DNA of 19,836 nt, taken from QHXQ01 sp036389375. GTDB lineage: Bacteria > Acidobacteriota > Blastocatellia > Pyrinomonadales > Pyrinomonadaceae. Location of the stretch: positions 1-19,836 of the forward strand of contig DASVQA010000020.1 of NCBI GenBank assembly GCA_036389375.1, written 5' to 3'. Under the pieces are notes generated by a model that did not search any database, had not been told where the DNA came from, and worked only from the letters and a program-made list of their open reading frames with translations. The position numbers were made by a program, and so were the translations under genes. Below, in pieces: positions 7,477 through 15,924 of this stretch; position 1 is the first letter of the stretch, and every line of letters begins with the position of its first letter.

Positions 7477-8865
7477 ATGCTGCGCAACTGGTGGAGAGCA
7501 ATTGTCGGGACGCTGCTGGTGGCGGGCGGCGCGGCGACGGCTGCGGTGACGTGGCTGGGGCGACAGGCGGGCGACTGGGAGGTGGCGCGCCTCGGCGCGA
7601 TCCTGTCGCTCGTGTTCGTGGCGCTGATTACGATCTTCGTCGTGCCGCCGCTCCTGCGTTCGGCGCGGCGCGAGGTGGCCCGCTTCGATCCGGCCTTTCA
7701 GGTGACGACGGGCGGCGTGATCGTCGTCGGCATCTTCCTCGTCGTCGGCTTCGCCGCTTACAACACGGGCAACAACCTGCTCTTTCTGATCTTCTCCGTG
7801 CTGACCTCGACGCTCTTTGTGGCCTGGGCGGCGGCGCGCGCCAGCCTGCGCGATCTGGTCGTCTCGGCGCGCTTTCCCGACCACATCTTTGCCGGCGAGC
7901 CAGCGCCCGTCCACGTCCAACTGCACAACACCAAGCGCGCGCTGCCGTCCTTCTCGATTCTGGTTGAGGCGCGCTGCCGCGCAGACGAACCGGCGCACGA
8001 CGATGCGCCGCGCCCGCCGTTGCGCCGCCGCCGTCGGCGCGCACGCTTTATCAAACGCCCGCTCGCATACTTCCTGCACGTCCCGCATCGCACACGCGGG
8101 CAGCAGCGCGTCGAACAGACCTTCGACCGGCGCGGGCACGTGCTCGTCACCGGGTTTGAGCTTTCAACCCGTTTCCCGTTCGGTCTGTTCCGCCTGCGTC
8201 GCCACCTGCACGCGCCGCGCGACGTTGACCTCGTCATCTATCCGAAGCCCGAACCGCTCGGCGACGAACTACACCTGCTGCCGATGAGCGCCGGCCGCAT
8301 GCTCTCGGCCCGGCGCGGCGCGGGGCACGACCTCCACTCTCTGCGCGACTATCAGGCGCAGGACGACGTGCGCCACATAGACTGGAAGGCGACGGCGCGC
8401 GCGCGGCGTTTGATGGTGCGCGAATTCACCGCCGAAGACCTCTGGCGCGTCCACATCGTCTTTGACACGCGCCTGCAAACGGGCGCGGCCGAAGCAGACG
8501 TGCAGCCGCTCGGCGCTGAACACGACAAGGACGCGGCTACACGCTTCGAGCGCGGCGTCACGCTGGCCGCCTCGCTCGTCGCCCACTTCATCGAAGAACG
8601 CGCGGACGTGCAACTCACGCTCGGCGACCAGACAGGCACATACGGCGGGGGGCGCGAACACCTCTATGCCTCTCTACGTCGGCTCGCGCTCGCCCGGCCG
8701 ACAACAGGTGTGACCGCCCGGACGGCTGCCACACCGCCCGACTACCTGAGCGCCATCGCCGCGTCCGCGACGGACGACGCGCACTACGTCATCCTCTTGA
8801 CCACCGCCGCGCCCGGCACAATCCCCGGCAACCTCTGGCGGCGCGCACACGTCATCTACCTGTAA
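7477..8865 (+). CDS. DUF58 domain membrane protein, MoxR partner
   Basis: A 462-residue protein. The first 125 or so residues hold about four hydrophobic segments (near 8-25, 37-60, 77-97 and 100-120, the last containing NNLLFLIFSVLTSTLFVAWA). A soluble domain follows. The DUF58 core is plain at about residues 283-325: HDLHSLRDYQAQDDVRHIDW, then KATARARRLMVREF, with DxxxHIDW as the family hallmark. A run of arginines (RRRRRR, about 185-195) sits between the membrane part and the core. DUF58 proteins are usually encoded next to moxR, as here, and are thought to act with MoxR at the membrane; the biochemical role is poorly known. ATG start inferred from the N-terminal membrane helix. It converges on hemY with 26 bases between stops. 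Confidence 0.92.
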   Translation: MLRNWWRAIVGTLLVAGGAATAAVTWLGRQAGDWEVARLGAILSLVFVALITIFVVPPLLRSARREVARFDPAFQVTTGGVIVVGIFLVVGFAAYNTGNNLLFLIFSVLTSTLFVAWAAARASLRDLVVSARFPDHIFAGEPAPVHVQLHNTKRALPSFSILVEARCRADEPAHDDAPRPPLRRRRRRARFIKRPLAYFLHVPHRTRGQQRVEQTFDRRGHVLVTGFELSTRFPFGLFRLRRHLHAPRDVDLVIYPKPEPLGDELHLLPMSAGRMLSARRGAGHDLHSLRDYQAQDDVRHIDWKATARARRLMVREFTAEDLWRVHIVFDTRLQTGAAEADVQPLGAEHDKDAATRFERGVTLAASLVAHFIEERADVQLTLGDQTGTYGGGREHLYASLRRLALARPTTGVTARTAATPPDYLSAIAASATDDAHYVILLTTAAPGTIPGNLWRRAHVIYL

Positions 8866-8891
8866 GTCTGCAAATGTCCGGCGCAGCGAAG

Positions 8892-10332
8892 CTAACGGCC
8901 TGAGACGGCTTCGAGCAGTTGGTCGGCGGCGGTGCGCCCGCTGCGGATGCAGTCGGGGAGACCCGTGCCGTTGTAGGCGTTACCGGCGAGTTGGAGTGTG
9001 GGCAGTTCGCGCAGGCGGTGCTTGATGCGCGCGACGCGGTCGAGGTGGCCGAGGTGATACTGCGCCATCGAGCGCGGCCACTTGGCGACCTGCGCGAAGC
9101 GGGGCGGCGCTGTGATGCCGAGCAGGGCGCGCAGGTCGGTGCTGACGCCCGCGAGCATCTGATCTTCATCCAGCGCGAACATGTCCGGTTGCAGTGCACC
9201 GCCGACGAAGGCGCGCAGGAGCGCGTGCTCGGCGGGCGCGCGCCCCGCGAACTTGACGCTGCTGAACGTGCAGGCGAGCGTCGTGCGGCGTTCGATGAAG
9301 GGCACGACGAAGCCGAAGCCGTCGAGCAGGTGCGGGATGTCTGCGCGCCGGTAAGCGAGATTGACGGTGGCGGTTGAAGCGTAGGGGATGGCGTCGAGTT
9401 CGACGGCGAGTTGTGCGTCCGTCGCGCGCAGCAGTTCGGCCGCCGCATAGGCTGGGAGCGCGAGACAGACGGCGTCGGCCGTCAACTGCGCGCCCGCGTC
9501 GGTGGTCAAGCGCCAGCGGTGCGTGGTCGCGTCAAACGCAAGCGCGCTGACGCGTGTGTTGAGTCTGATCGCGTCCGGCGGCAGCCGTGCGGCGAGCGCG
9601 TCCGTGAGCAGTTGCAGACCCGCATCGAGCGTGAAAAACATGCTGTAGCGCGCGCCGCTTGTGCCACGCGCGTGGCGGTCTGCGGCGCGGCGGCGGGCGT
9701 GCCACATAGCGGAGATGACGCTGCGGTGCTCGCGCTCCATGTCGAGAAAACGGGGCATTGCCGCCCGCAGGGAGAGCTGTTCCGGGTCGGCCGTGTAGAT
9801 GCCGCCGATCATCGGCTGTGCCATGCGCTCAAGCGCCTCTTGCCCCAGCCGCCGCCGGACGAACTGCGCGAGGCTTTCGTCTGCGTCGCCGTTCTCCTGC
9901 GCGCGCCGACGCGGCAGCACAAGGTCGAGCGCCATGCGCGCCTTGCCCGGCCAACTGAAGATGTCGGTGGTGACGAAGGGCCAGAAACGCGTGGGCGCGA
10001 GCATCTGAAAACCTTCGGGCACGGGGCGCAAGCGGCCGCGGCGCACGATGAAGCTGCGCCGGTGTGCCGCCTGCGTAGGGATCAGACGCGGCTCAAGCCC
10101 AAGCTCGCGTGCAAGCGTCAACGCCTCCGGTTTCTCCGAGATGAACGAATCGGGGCCGGCTTCGAGCAGGAAGCCTGCGCGCTCTGTTGTCTGCACCGTC
10201 CCGCCCACGCGCGCGCCCGCTTCGAGCAGCGACACCTGAAGTGCGCGGCCTGCTGCGGCGCTCCCGCGTGCGAGTTGATAGGCCGCCGCCAGACCGCTGA
10301 TGCCGCCGCCGATGACGACGACGTGCGGCGCT

Positions 10333-10355
<23 letters not shown>
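8892..10355 (-). CDS. hemY: Oxygen-dependent proto/coproporphyrinogen oxidase (HemY/HemG type)
   Basis: A 487-residue FAD enzyme that aromatises a porphyrinogen to a porphyrin near the end of haem synthesis. The N-terminus has the dinucleotide-binding VVVIGGGISGLAAAYQLARG, then ARVGGTVQT and FLLEAGPDSF, typical of the PPOX family; the C-terminus carries the second FAD motif LAGNAYNGTGLPDCIRSGRTAA. Length is usual. The ATG at 10355 is chosen because it precedes the FAD motif by the normal distance; it overlaps the hemH end by 23 bases, suggesting translational coupling. A TTG at 10367 is less likely. The family includes true protoporphyrinogen oxidases and coproporphyrinogen III oxidases (CgoX) of the coproporphyrin-dependent branch; sequence alone does not separate them here. 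Last gene of hemE-hemH-hemY. Confidence 0.93.
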
Positions 10356-11412
<1,057 letters not shown>

Positions 11413-11430
11413 ATTCGTGGGGCGTGACAA

Positions 11431-12516
11431 TTAACGCCGGCTCATTTCATGCACGGCTTCGACGAGCGCGACGACCGTATCAACCGGCGTCTGCGGCAGG
11501 ATGCCGTGGCCGAGGTTGAAGATGTGACCATTACGACCTTCGGCGCGGTCGAGTATGCGGCGCGCTTGCGCGCGGACGTGTTCGACGCCGGCAAAGAGCG
11601 CGACCGGATCGAAGTTGCCCATGATGGCGCGATCATGGCCGACGCGCCGCCAGCCTTCGGCCAAGTCAATCCGCCAATCGAGACCGATTACGTCGCCGCC
11701 CGCCTCGCGCAGCAGTTCGAGCAGCGTGCCCGTGCCCGTGCCGAAGTGTATGACGGGCGTGCCCGGCGTGATGCTTTGGATGACCTGCGCCGTGTGCGGC
11801 AGGACGTACTCACGATAGTCGTCGGGGCTGAGACAGCCAACCCAAGAGTCGAAGAGTTGGACGACCTGCGCGCCGGCCGCGATCTGCGCGTTGAGATATT
11901 GGCCGAGCGCGCGCGCGATGAGCGACATAAGCGCGTGCCACGCGCCCGCGTCGGTGTACATGAGCGTCTTGGCGTGGACGTAGTTGCGCGAGCCGCCGCC
12001 TTCGCAGATGTAGGAGGCGAGCGTGAAGGGCGCACCGGCGAAACCGATGAGCGGCAAATCGGGCCGCAACTCGCGGCGCGTCACGCGGATCGCCTGCATG
12101 ACGTAGTCGAGCGCCGCAACCGTCTCGACTTCGCGCACGCGCGCCACGTCGGCAGCCGTACGGACGGGATTGTGAATCACCGGCCCTTCGCCCTTGGCGA
12201 ACTCAAGCTCAAGCCCCATCGGCTCAAGGATGAGCAGAATGTCGGCGAAGATGATCGCGGCGTCCACGTTCAAGCGGTGCGCGGCATAGACCGTGACCTC
12301 GGCGGCGACCTCCGGCTGTTTGCACAACTCAAGGAACGTGTGGCGGGCGCGCACCTCGCGGTATTCCTGCATGTAGCGCCCGGCCTGCCGCATCAACCAG
12401 ACCGGCGTGTAGGGCACAGGCTCGCGCCGGCACGCGCGCATAAACGGGCTGTTGTAGAGCAGGTCGGGCGTCGGCGCGGTCGCCGCCGTCTTGGTTTCGG
12501 TTGCTGGCTCGCTCAT
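11431..12516 (-). CDS. hemE: Uroporphyrinogen decarboxylase
   Basis: A 361-residue cytoplasmic enzyme that removes four carboxyl groups from uroporphyrinogen III to give coproporphyrinogen III. PVWLMRQAGRYMQEYREVR (Arg43, Arg47) is the family signature; FADILLILEPMGLELEF contains the catalytic Asp92. GFAGAPFTLASYICEGGGS, LFDSWVGCLSPDDY, HFGTGTG and FNLGHGILPQTP are all present. The first 20 or so residues are a variable Ala/Thr-rich tail. The ATG at 12516 is taken as start; an upstream TTG at 12528 is possible and neither has an obvious Shine-Dalgarno site. First gene of hemE-hemH-hemY, with 18 bases to hemH, so the operon promoter should lie in the spacer to the right. Confidence 0.96.
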   Translation of the reverse strand: MSEPATETKTAATAPTPDLLYNSPFMRACRREPVPYTPVWLMRQAGRYMQEYREVRARHTFLELCKQPEVAAEVTVYAAHRLNVDAAIIFADILLILEPMGLELEFAKGEGPVIHNPVRTAADVARVREVETVAALDYVMQAIRVTRRELRPDLPLIGFAGAPFTLASYICEGGGSRNYVHAKTLMYTDAGAWHALMSLIARALGQYLNAQIAAGAQVVQLFDSWVGCLSPDDYREYVLPHTAQVIQSITPGTPVIHFGTGTGTLLELLREAGGDVIGLDWRIDLAEGWRRVGHDRAIMGNFDPVALFAGVEHVRAQARRILDRAEGRNGHIFNLGHGILPQTPVDTVVALVEAVHEMSRR

Positions 12517-12549
12517 TGGTTGAATCAAGGAAATTTAACTACGCAAGCG

Positions 12550-12596
12550 CCCGTAATAACACAAACCGGCAGTCGAGTTGTGCGTGTTATGGCGGG
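12550..12596. promoter_or_regulatory. Imperfect dyad in the hemE leader or promoter region
   Basis: CCCGTAATAACAC at 12550-12562 faces GTGTTATGGCGGG at 12584-12596: eleven Watson-Crick pairs, one wobble and one mismatch around a 21-base loop. It begins 33 bases upstream of the hemE ATG. It could be an operator or an RNA hairpin in the leader. I do not recognise a known regulator site. Confidence 0.35.
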
Positions 12597-12877
12597 TGCG
12601 TGCGTGCTTCATGCCTTTAGGGTCAGGCTTGGGCTTCGGGCCGCCGGGCGAAATCGAAACCTGCGCGCGCGCCCGGCCGTACAGTTTTTGGACTCAGGTT
12701 TGGGCGTGCCCCTTCAGCCGGTCGTGGTTCGGGCGTCCCGGCAGCAGACTACAATACGTGCGCCCCGGAGTGGTAGCGGCGCGCGCCCGTTCTGTCCTGA
12801 ACTGAAACATTTTAGTGGCTAAGATCATCATAAAACCATAAGTTGCCATTCCGAAGGGACAGCCGGCCGGAAAATAG

Positions 12878-12906
12878 TTGCCACAAAGCCCGCGCCTGCG
12901 GTGTTT
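12878..12906 (+). promoter_or_regulatory. Bipartite promoter-like element, copy A, before the ECF sigma gene
   Basis: TTGCCACAAA, a 9-base spacer and TGCGGTGTTT. Both decamers recur exactly, with the same spacer length but a different spacer sequence, at 15707-15735. The half-centres are 19 bases apart, about the spacing of sigma -35 and -10 contacts, and the right half ends 20 bases before the sigma ATG. This fits an autoregulated ECF promoter with a short leader; the role is inferred. Confidence 0.55.
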
Positions 12907-12926
12907 ACGTTATGAGAGCAGGGAAG

Positions 12927-13505
12927 ATGAGCAAACCGGCGACCGCCCTAGCAGCCCGCGATATGCTTGATCAGGTACAACAGCCTGATAGCCCTGCGCT
13001 CAGTTTCGATGAGGCGTTTATGCTGCATCACCGCGCGGTCTATCACACGGCTTATGCGCTCGTCCGCGACCGGGGGTTGGCGGAGGACGTGACGCAGGAG
13101 ACTTTCCTGCGCCTCTACCGCTACCAGCCGAGCGCGCCGCAGGACGACGAGTTGCGCCCGTGGCTCTTGCGCGTCGCCATCAACGTCGCGCACAACACGA
13201 TGCGGACACGCAGCCGTGCGGGCGCGCGTGAAGCCGAGTTCTTCAAACAGGCGGGCGGCGAAGGCGCGCTTGCCCCGGCCATTGACGACGATTACGAGCG
13301 GCGGCAGGAGATCGAAGCGGCCCGCGCGGCCTTGCAGAAGATAGACGAACCGATGCGAAGTTGTTTGCTGCTGAAGCAGCAGGGCTTGTCTTATCGTGAA
13401 ATCGCGCAGACGCTTCAGGTGAACGAGAGTTACGTCGGCAGTCTGGTCGCGCGCGGGCGGAAAGAGTTTGTCAGGGTGTACGGCAAGATCGGAGGACGGC
13501 AATGA
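12927..13505 (+). CDS. ECF (sigma-70 family) RNA polymerase sigma factor
   Basis: A 192-residue alternative sigma factor with regions 2 and 4 only. Region 2 is FDEAFMLHHRAVYHTAYALVRDRGLAEDVTQETFLRLYRY; region 4 is LQKIDEPMRSCLLLKQQGLSYREIAQTLQVNESYVGSLVARGRKEF, with its helix-turn-helix at LSYREIAQTLQVNESYVGSL. It directs RNA polymerase to a small set of promoters when released by the anti-sigma factor encoded next. The ATG at 12927 is chosen because AGCAGGGA lies just upstream. In-frame codons back to 12843 would place the bipartite element inside the coding sequence and add residues unlike any sigma factor; an ATG at 12912 is a minor alternative. The stop overlaps the anti-sigma start (ATGA), indicating coupling. 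Its likely targets are itself and the DUF4097 genes downstream. Confidence 0.93.
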   Translation: MSKPATALAARDMLDQVQQPDSPALSFDEAFMLHHRAVYHTAYALVRDRGLAEDVTQETFLRLYRYQPSAPQDDELRPWLLRVAINVAHNTMRTRSRAGAREAEFFKQAGGEGALAPAIDDDYERRQEIEAARAALQKIDEPMRSCLLLKQQGLSYREIAQTLQVNESYVGSLVARGRKEFVRVYGKIGGRQ

Positions 13506-14428
13506 ACACGTGTCTCGACGAAGGCATGTTGCAGGCTTACATGGACGGCGAACTGCCGGGCGCGCAGATGGAAGCGACCGCGCAGCACCTCGCCGCCTGC
13601 GCGACCTGCGCGGAACTGGCGCACGAAGCGGAGCACGAATACGCGCTGTTCTCGACCGCGTTCGCGCCCGTCCTGAGCGCCCCGCCGCCGACCGAGCGCC
13701 TGCGCGCACGCCTCGAAGACGCCATCGCCGACCTGCAAGTGCCCGCCCACCGCATCATCGAAACGCCCGGCTCGCGCCTGCGCGCATGGTGGAGTGCGCT
13801 CGCCGCATCCTTCGCCGTCACGCCGCGCCAAGCCGCCGCCTTTGCCAGTTTCCTCCTCGCCGTCGCGCTGACCGTGACGCTGACGGCGCTGCGCCAAAAG
13901 CAGCTAACCAACGGAGAGCAGATCGCAGCCCTACCGCAAATTCCTGCATCGCAGCCCGCTAAAATCAGCACGGACAGCCCTGCGCCGCAGGCCGCGTCCG
14001 GTGGACAAGTCGCCGGCAGCAAAGCGACCGGCGGCCGGTTGAAAGCCAGAGCGGTGCGCCTTGAGACTGCGAGTTATACGAGTGCGGCGCGGCGCGGCGC
14101 GCAGAAAATGAGCGACGAAAATTCGCCCGCGCCACCGCGCGAACTAGCCCCGCTACTGCCGGACGAGAAGAATTATCTGCGGACGATTGCCACGCTCGAC
14201 GTAGCGATCAAGGCGCAGGGCGCAAAGTCTCTGCCGCCCTCTCTGCGCGCGGAATATGAACGCAACCTCGCGCTCGTGGACGAACAGATCATCGCTACGC
14301 GCGTCGCCGCGCGGCGTAATCCGCAGAGCGCGGACGCGAAGGAATTCCTGCGCGCCGCCTATCAGAACAAGGTCGATCTCTTAACGACCGTGTCGGATCA
14401 GACGCAGTTTATCGCCGCCAGAGATTAA
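13502..14428 (+). CDS. Zinc-finger anti-sigma factor, single-pass membrane protein
   Basis: A 308-residue protein. The N-terminal anti-sigma domain has the zf-HC2 pattern: AYMDGELPG followed by His29-x3-Cys33-x2-Cys36 (QHLAACATCAEL), the zinc-binding site of ZAS-type anti-sigma factors. After an acidic/basic linker there is one hydrophobic segment at about 111-130 (AAAFASFLLAVALTVTLTAL), so residues 1-110 should be cytoplasmic and hold the sigma factor, while 131-308 should be outside. The outer part is low-complexity, then a helical region (PLLPDEKNYLRTIATLDVAI...VDLLTTVSDQTQFI) that could sense the envelope signal. The gene overlaps the sigma gene by 4 bases. Function is inferred from domain and position; the signal is unknown. 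Confidence 0.9.
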   Translation: MNTCLDEGMLQAYMDGELPGAQMEATAQHLAACATCAELAHEAEHEYALFSTAFAPVLSAPPPTERLRARLEDAIADLQVPAHRIIETPGSRLRAWWSALAASFAVTPRQAAAFASFLLAVALTVTLTALRQKQLTNGEQIAALPQIPASQPAKISTDSPAPQAASGGQVAGSKATGGRLKARAVRLETASYTSAARRGAQKMSDENSPAPPRELAPLLPDEKNYLRTIATLDVAIKAQGAKSLPPSLRAEYERNLALVDEQIIATRVAARRNPQSADAKEFLRAAYQNKVDLLTTVSDQTQFIAARD

Positions 14429-14444
14429 GCTGCGATTAAGCTGC
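14423..14444 (+). repeat. 11-base tandem duplication across the anti-sigma stop codon
   Basis: GATTAAGCTGC occurs twice head to tail. The first copy contains the TAA stop of the anti-sigma gene; the second lies in the 64-base spacer before the DUF4097 gene. The second copy carries a further TAA out of coding use. Confidence 0.7.
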
Positions 14445-14492
14445 TGCGTTGCGGCGCAGACTGTTGTCCGGCGCGCGCCGCTTTCATCGAGC

Positions 14493-15512
14493 ATGAGATT
14501 CAAGCTTTCATTCATCATCTGCGCCGCGCTGCTCGCCGTCTGTGCGAGTGCGCCGCGCGCAGCCGTAGCGACGGCGACCGGGCCGGTGGGCGAGCAGACG
14601 ATTGCGGCCGATTCGGCCGTGACGGTCATGCTCTGCGTGGAGTCGGGCGGCATCATCGTGCGCGGCTGGGAGCGCAAAGAGGTGCGCGCGCGCAACGCGA
14701 GCGGCGGGCAGATCGTGTTGCGCCGCGCCGATGCGCAGAGCGGCGCAGCGCCCGCCACACGCATCGAGGTGCTCATGTCGGAGTCGCCACAGATCCAACC
14801 GCGCCCCGGCGAGTGCGGCCGCTCCGGCGATATTGAACTGGACGTGCCGCGCGGCAGCAGCGTGCAACTCAAAGGCGGGAGCGGCGACATAGACGTGACC
14901 AGCGTCGCCAACATCCGCGCCGATACGTTGAGCGGCAGCATAGACCTGCGCGACATTTCGCGGCTCGCCGAAGTGACGACCGCCAACGGCGACATCACGC
15001 TCGAACGCGCACGGGGGCGCGTGCGGCTGCGCACCATCAGCGGTTTAATCGAAGTGAAGGATGCCGGGCCACAAGAGGCGGGCGACGATGTGTGGGCCAA
15101 AACTACGAGCGGCGACATCACGCTCACAGATGTGCGGCACGCGCACGTCGAGGCGAACACGGCCGCCGGCAGTGTCAACCTCGCGGGCGTGCTCGCGCAC
15201 GGCGGCTTCTACGACCTCAAGACGAGCAACGGCGACGTGACCGTGACGCTGCCCGTCGAGTCCTCTTTCTTCCTCAACGCCAAGGTCTTCTACGGCGGCG
15301 ACATCGTCACCGATTTCCCGATCCGCTTGATGCCCGCTCCCGGTTGCCGGGATTGCCCCGCAGCCGACGGGTCGAAACCCGACCAGCCGAAAGGCAACGT
15401 CGTGCTTTCAGGTGGCAATCTAACGGGCGTCTACGGTCGAAACGAAAAAGGCGACGCCACACTTACCCTCGCATCCTTCAGCGGCTCGGTGCGCCTACGG
15501 AAACAGCAGTAA
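14493..15512 (+). CDS. DUF4097 exported beta-repeat protein (first of four)
   Basis: A 339-residue protein with an N-terminal signal peptide (MRFKLSFIICAALLAVCASA). The body has repeated strands with turns of the form xSGDI/xSGSI/xNGDI: KGGSGDIDV, TLSGSIDLRD, TTANGDITLE, RTISGLIEV, KTTSGDITL, NTAAGSVNL, KTSNGDVTV, a pattern typical of DUF4097 and related GIN-domain proteins predicted to form a parallel beta-solenoid. An early GWERKEV motif is shared with the fourth paralogue. An inserted Cys-x2-Cys (GCRDCP, Cys285/288) near the C-terminus could form a disulfide. It follows the anti-sigma gene by 64 bases with no clear Shine-Dalgarno site, so coupling to the sigma operon is likely. DUF4097 proteins in Firmicutes (LiaG, YvlB, LiaX) are linked to cell-envelope stress; the same role here is an inference. 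Confidence 0.85.
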   Translation: MRFKLSFIICAALLAVCASAPRAAVATATGPVGEQTIAADSAVTVMLCVESGGIIVRGWERKEVRARNASGGQIVLRRADAQSGAAPATRIEVLMSESPQIQPRPGECGRSGDIELDVPRGSSVQLKGGSGDIDVTSVANIRADTLSGSIDLRDISRLAEVTTANGDITLERARGRVRLRTISGLIEVKDAGPQEAGDDVWAKTTSGDITLTDVRHAHVEANTAAGSVNLAGVLAHGGFYDLKTSNGDVTVTLPVESSFFLNAKVFYGGDIVTDFPIRLMPAPGCRDCPAADGSKPDQPKGNVVLSGGNLTGVYGRNEKGDATLTLASFSGSVRLRKQQ

Positions 15513-15514
15513 AG

Positions 15515-15596
15515 CAGTGACCAGTGACCAGCGACCGGTGACAAGTTAAAGACTTGTGCCTGCTCATCACTTGGCACTTGTCACCCGGCACTGTCC
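15515..15596. repeat. Heptamer tandem repeat folded into an inverted pair
   Basis: The left arm reads CAGTGAC, CAGTGAC, CAGCGAC, CGGTGAC, AAG; the right arm (15569-15596) is its imperfect reverse complement, with CGGTGACAAGT facing ACTTGTCACCCG with one extra base. The unit sequence differs from the GGTCAGA type at 6258 and 7391, but the heptamer period and inverted layout are the same. It sits directly after the stop of the first DUF4097 gene and could act as a transcript-end hairpin. Confidence 0.7.
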
Positions 15597-15706
15597 TTAT
15601 GGCACGAGTTATGCACTATTGAATAACTGACGGTGCGCGGGTGCAGAAGATCGTCCGGGCCGCTCGTCACAATTTACTTGCCGCTTGTCACTGAGCGAAA
15701 AATATT

Positions 15707-15735
15707 TTGCCACAAAATCAACGAGTGCGGTGTTT
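15707..15735 (+). promoter_or_regulatory. Bipartite promoter-like element, copy B, upstream of exported gene
   Basis: TTGCCACAAA, a 9-base spacer (ATCAACGAG) and TGCGGTGTTT: all 20 bases of the two halves match copy A at 12878-12906. It lies 190 bases upstream of the ATG at 15925, so the transcript would have a long leader. It is the best candidate for a second promoter of the sigma factor, driving the unknown gene and perhaps the DUF4097 genes behind it. Confidence 0.5.
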
Positions 15736-15924
15736 TCAAGGTAGACAAAGGCAGTGGGTTGACAGGACGCGCGCGAAACATTTGAGCCGGAAGGCGCGTC
15801 TATCTGCATGAAACCGCGCTCGCGGCCTGCCAGATTCGAGAAGCCGCCTTCCCGAAATTGGGATTGCGATAGCGGGCCGCCGACCTCGTCCGAACGCATG
15901 CAGCCTCGTCAGGAGGGAAGAAAG

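Larger units (their letters stand above)
12517..12926. other. Divergent control region between hemE and the ECF sigma gene
   Basis: This 410-base gene-free interval contains an imperfect dyad close to hemE, a GC-rich middle in which I see nothing recognisable, and the bipartite element close to the sigma gene. GTTGCCA occurs twice on its right side (about 12842 and 12877). Open reading frames crossing it are antisense extensions of hemE or out-of-frame and are not credible genes. Confidence 0.6.
15513..15924. other. Gene-free spacer with repeat block and bipartite element
   Basis: This 412-base interval separates the first DUF4097 gene from the unknown exported gene. Its first 90 bases are the heptamer inverted repeat. 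A degenerate copy of one arm (ACTTGCCGCTTGTCAC) lies at 15676-15691, the bipartite element follows at 15707-15735, and a strong AGGAGG site closes it. Minus-strand reading at 15609-15899 shows no family features and is not called. Confidence 0.6.

Noticed and set aside
11449..12822. Long plus-strand open frame of 457 codons opposite hemE
   Set aside because: It is antisense to a complete, well-conserved hemE, is rich in Arg/Asp/Val as expected from the complement of a GC-rich gene, and has no family motif.
12843..12926. Upstream extension of the sigma factor to 12843
   Set aside because: The extra residues are unlike sigma region 2, and it would bury the bipartite element; a Shine-Dalgarno-like AGCAGGGA supports 12927.
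15515..15596. Possible CRISPR array
   Set aside because: Units are only 7 bases with no unique spacers, and the second block is inverted; no cas genes are present.
15609..15899. Minus-strand open frame of 96 codons in the spacer before the exported gene
   Set aside because: It overlaps the bipartite element and repeat remnants, has no Shine-Dalgarno support noted and no recognisable motif.
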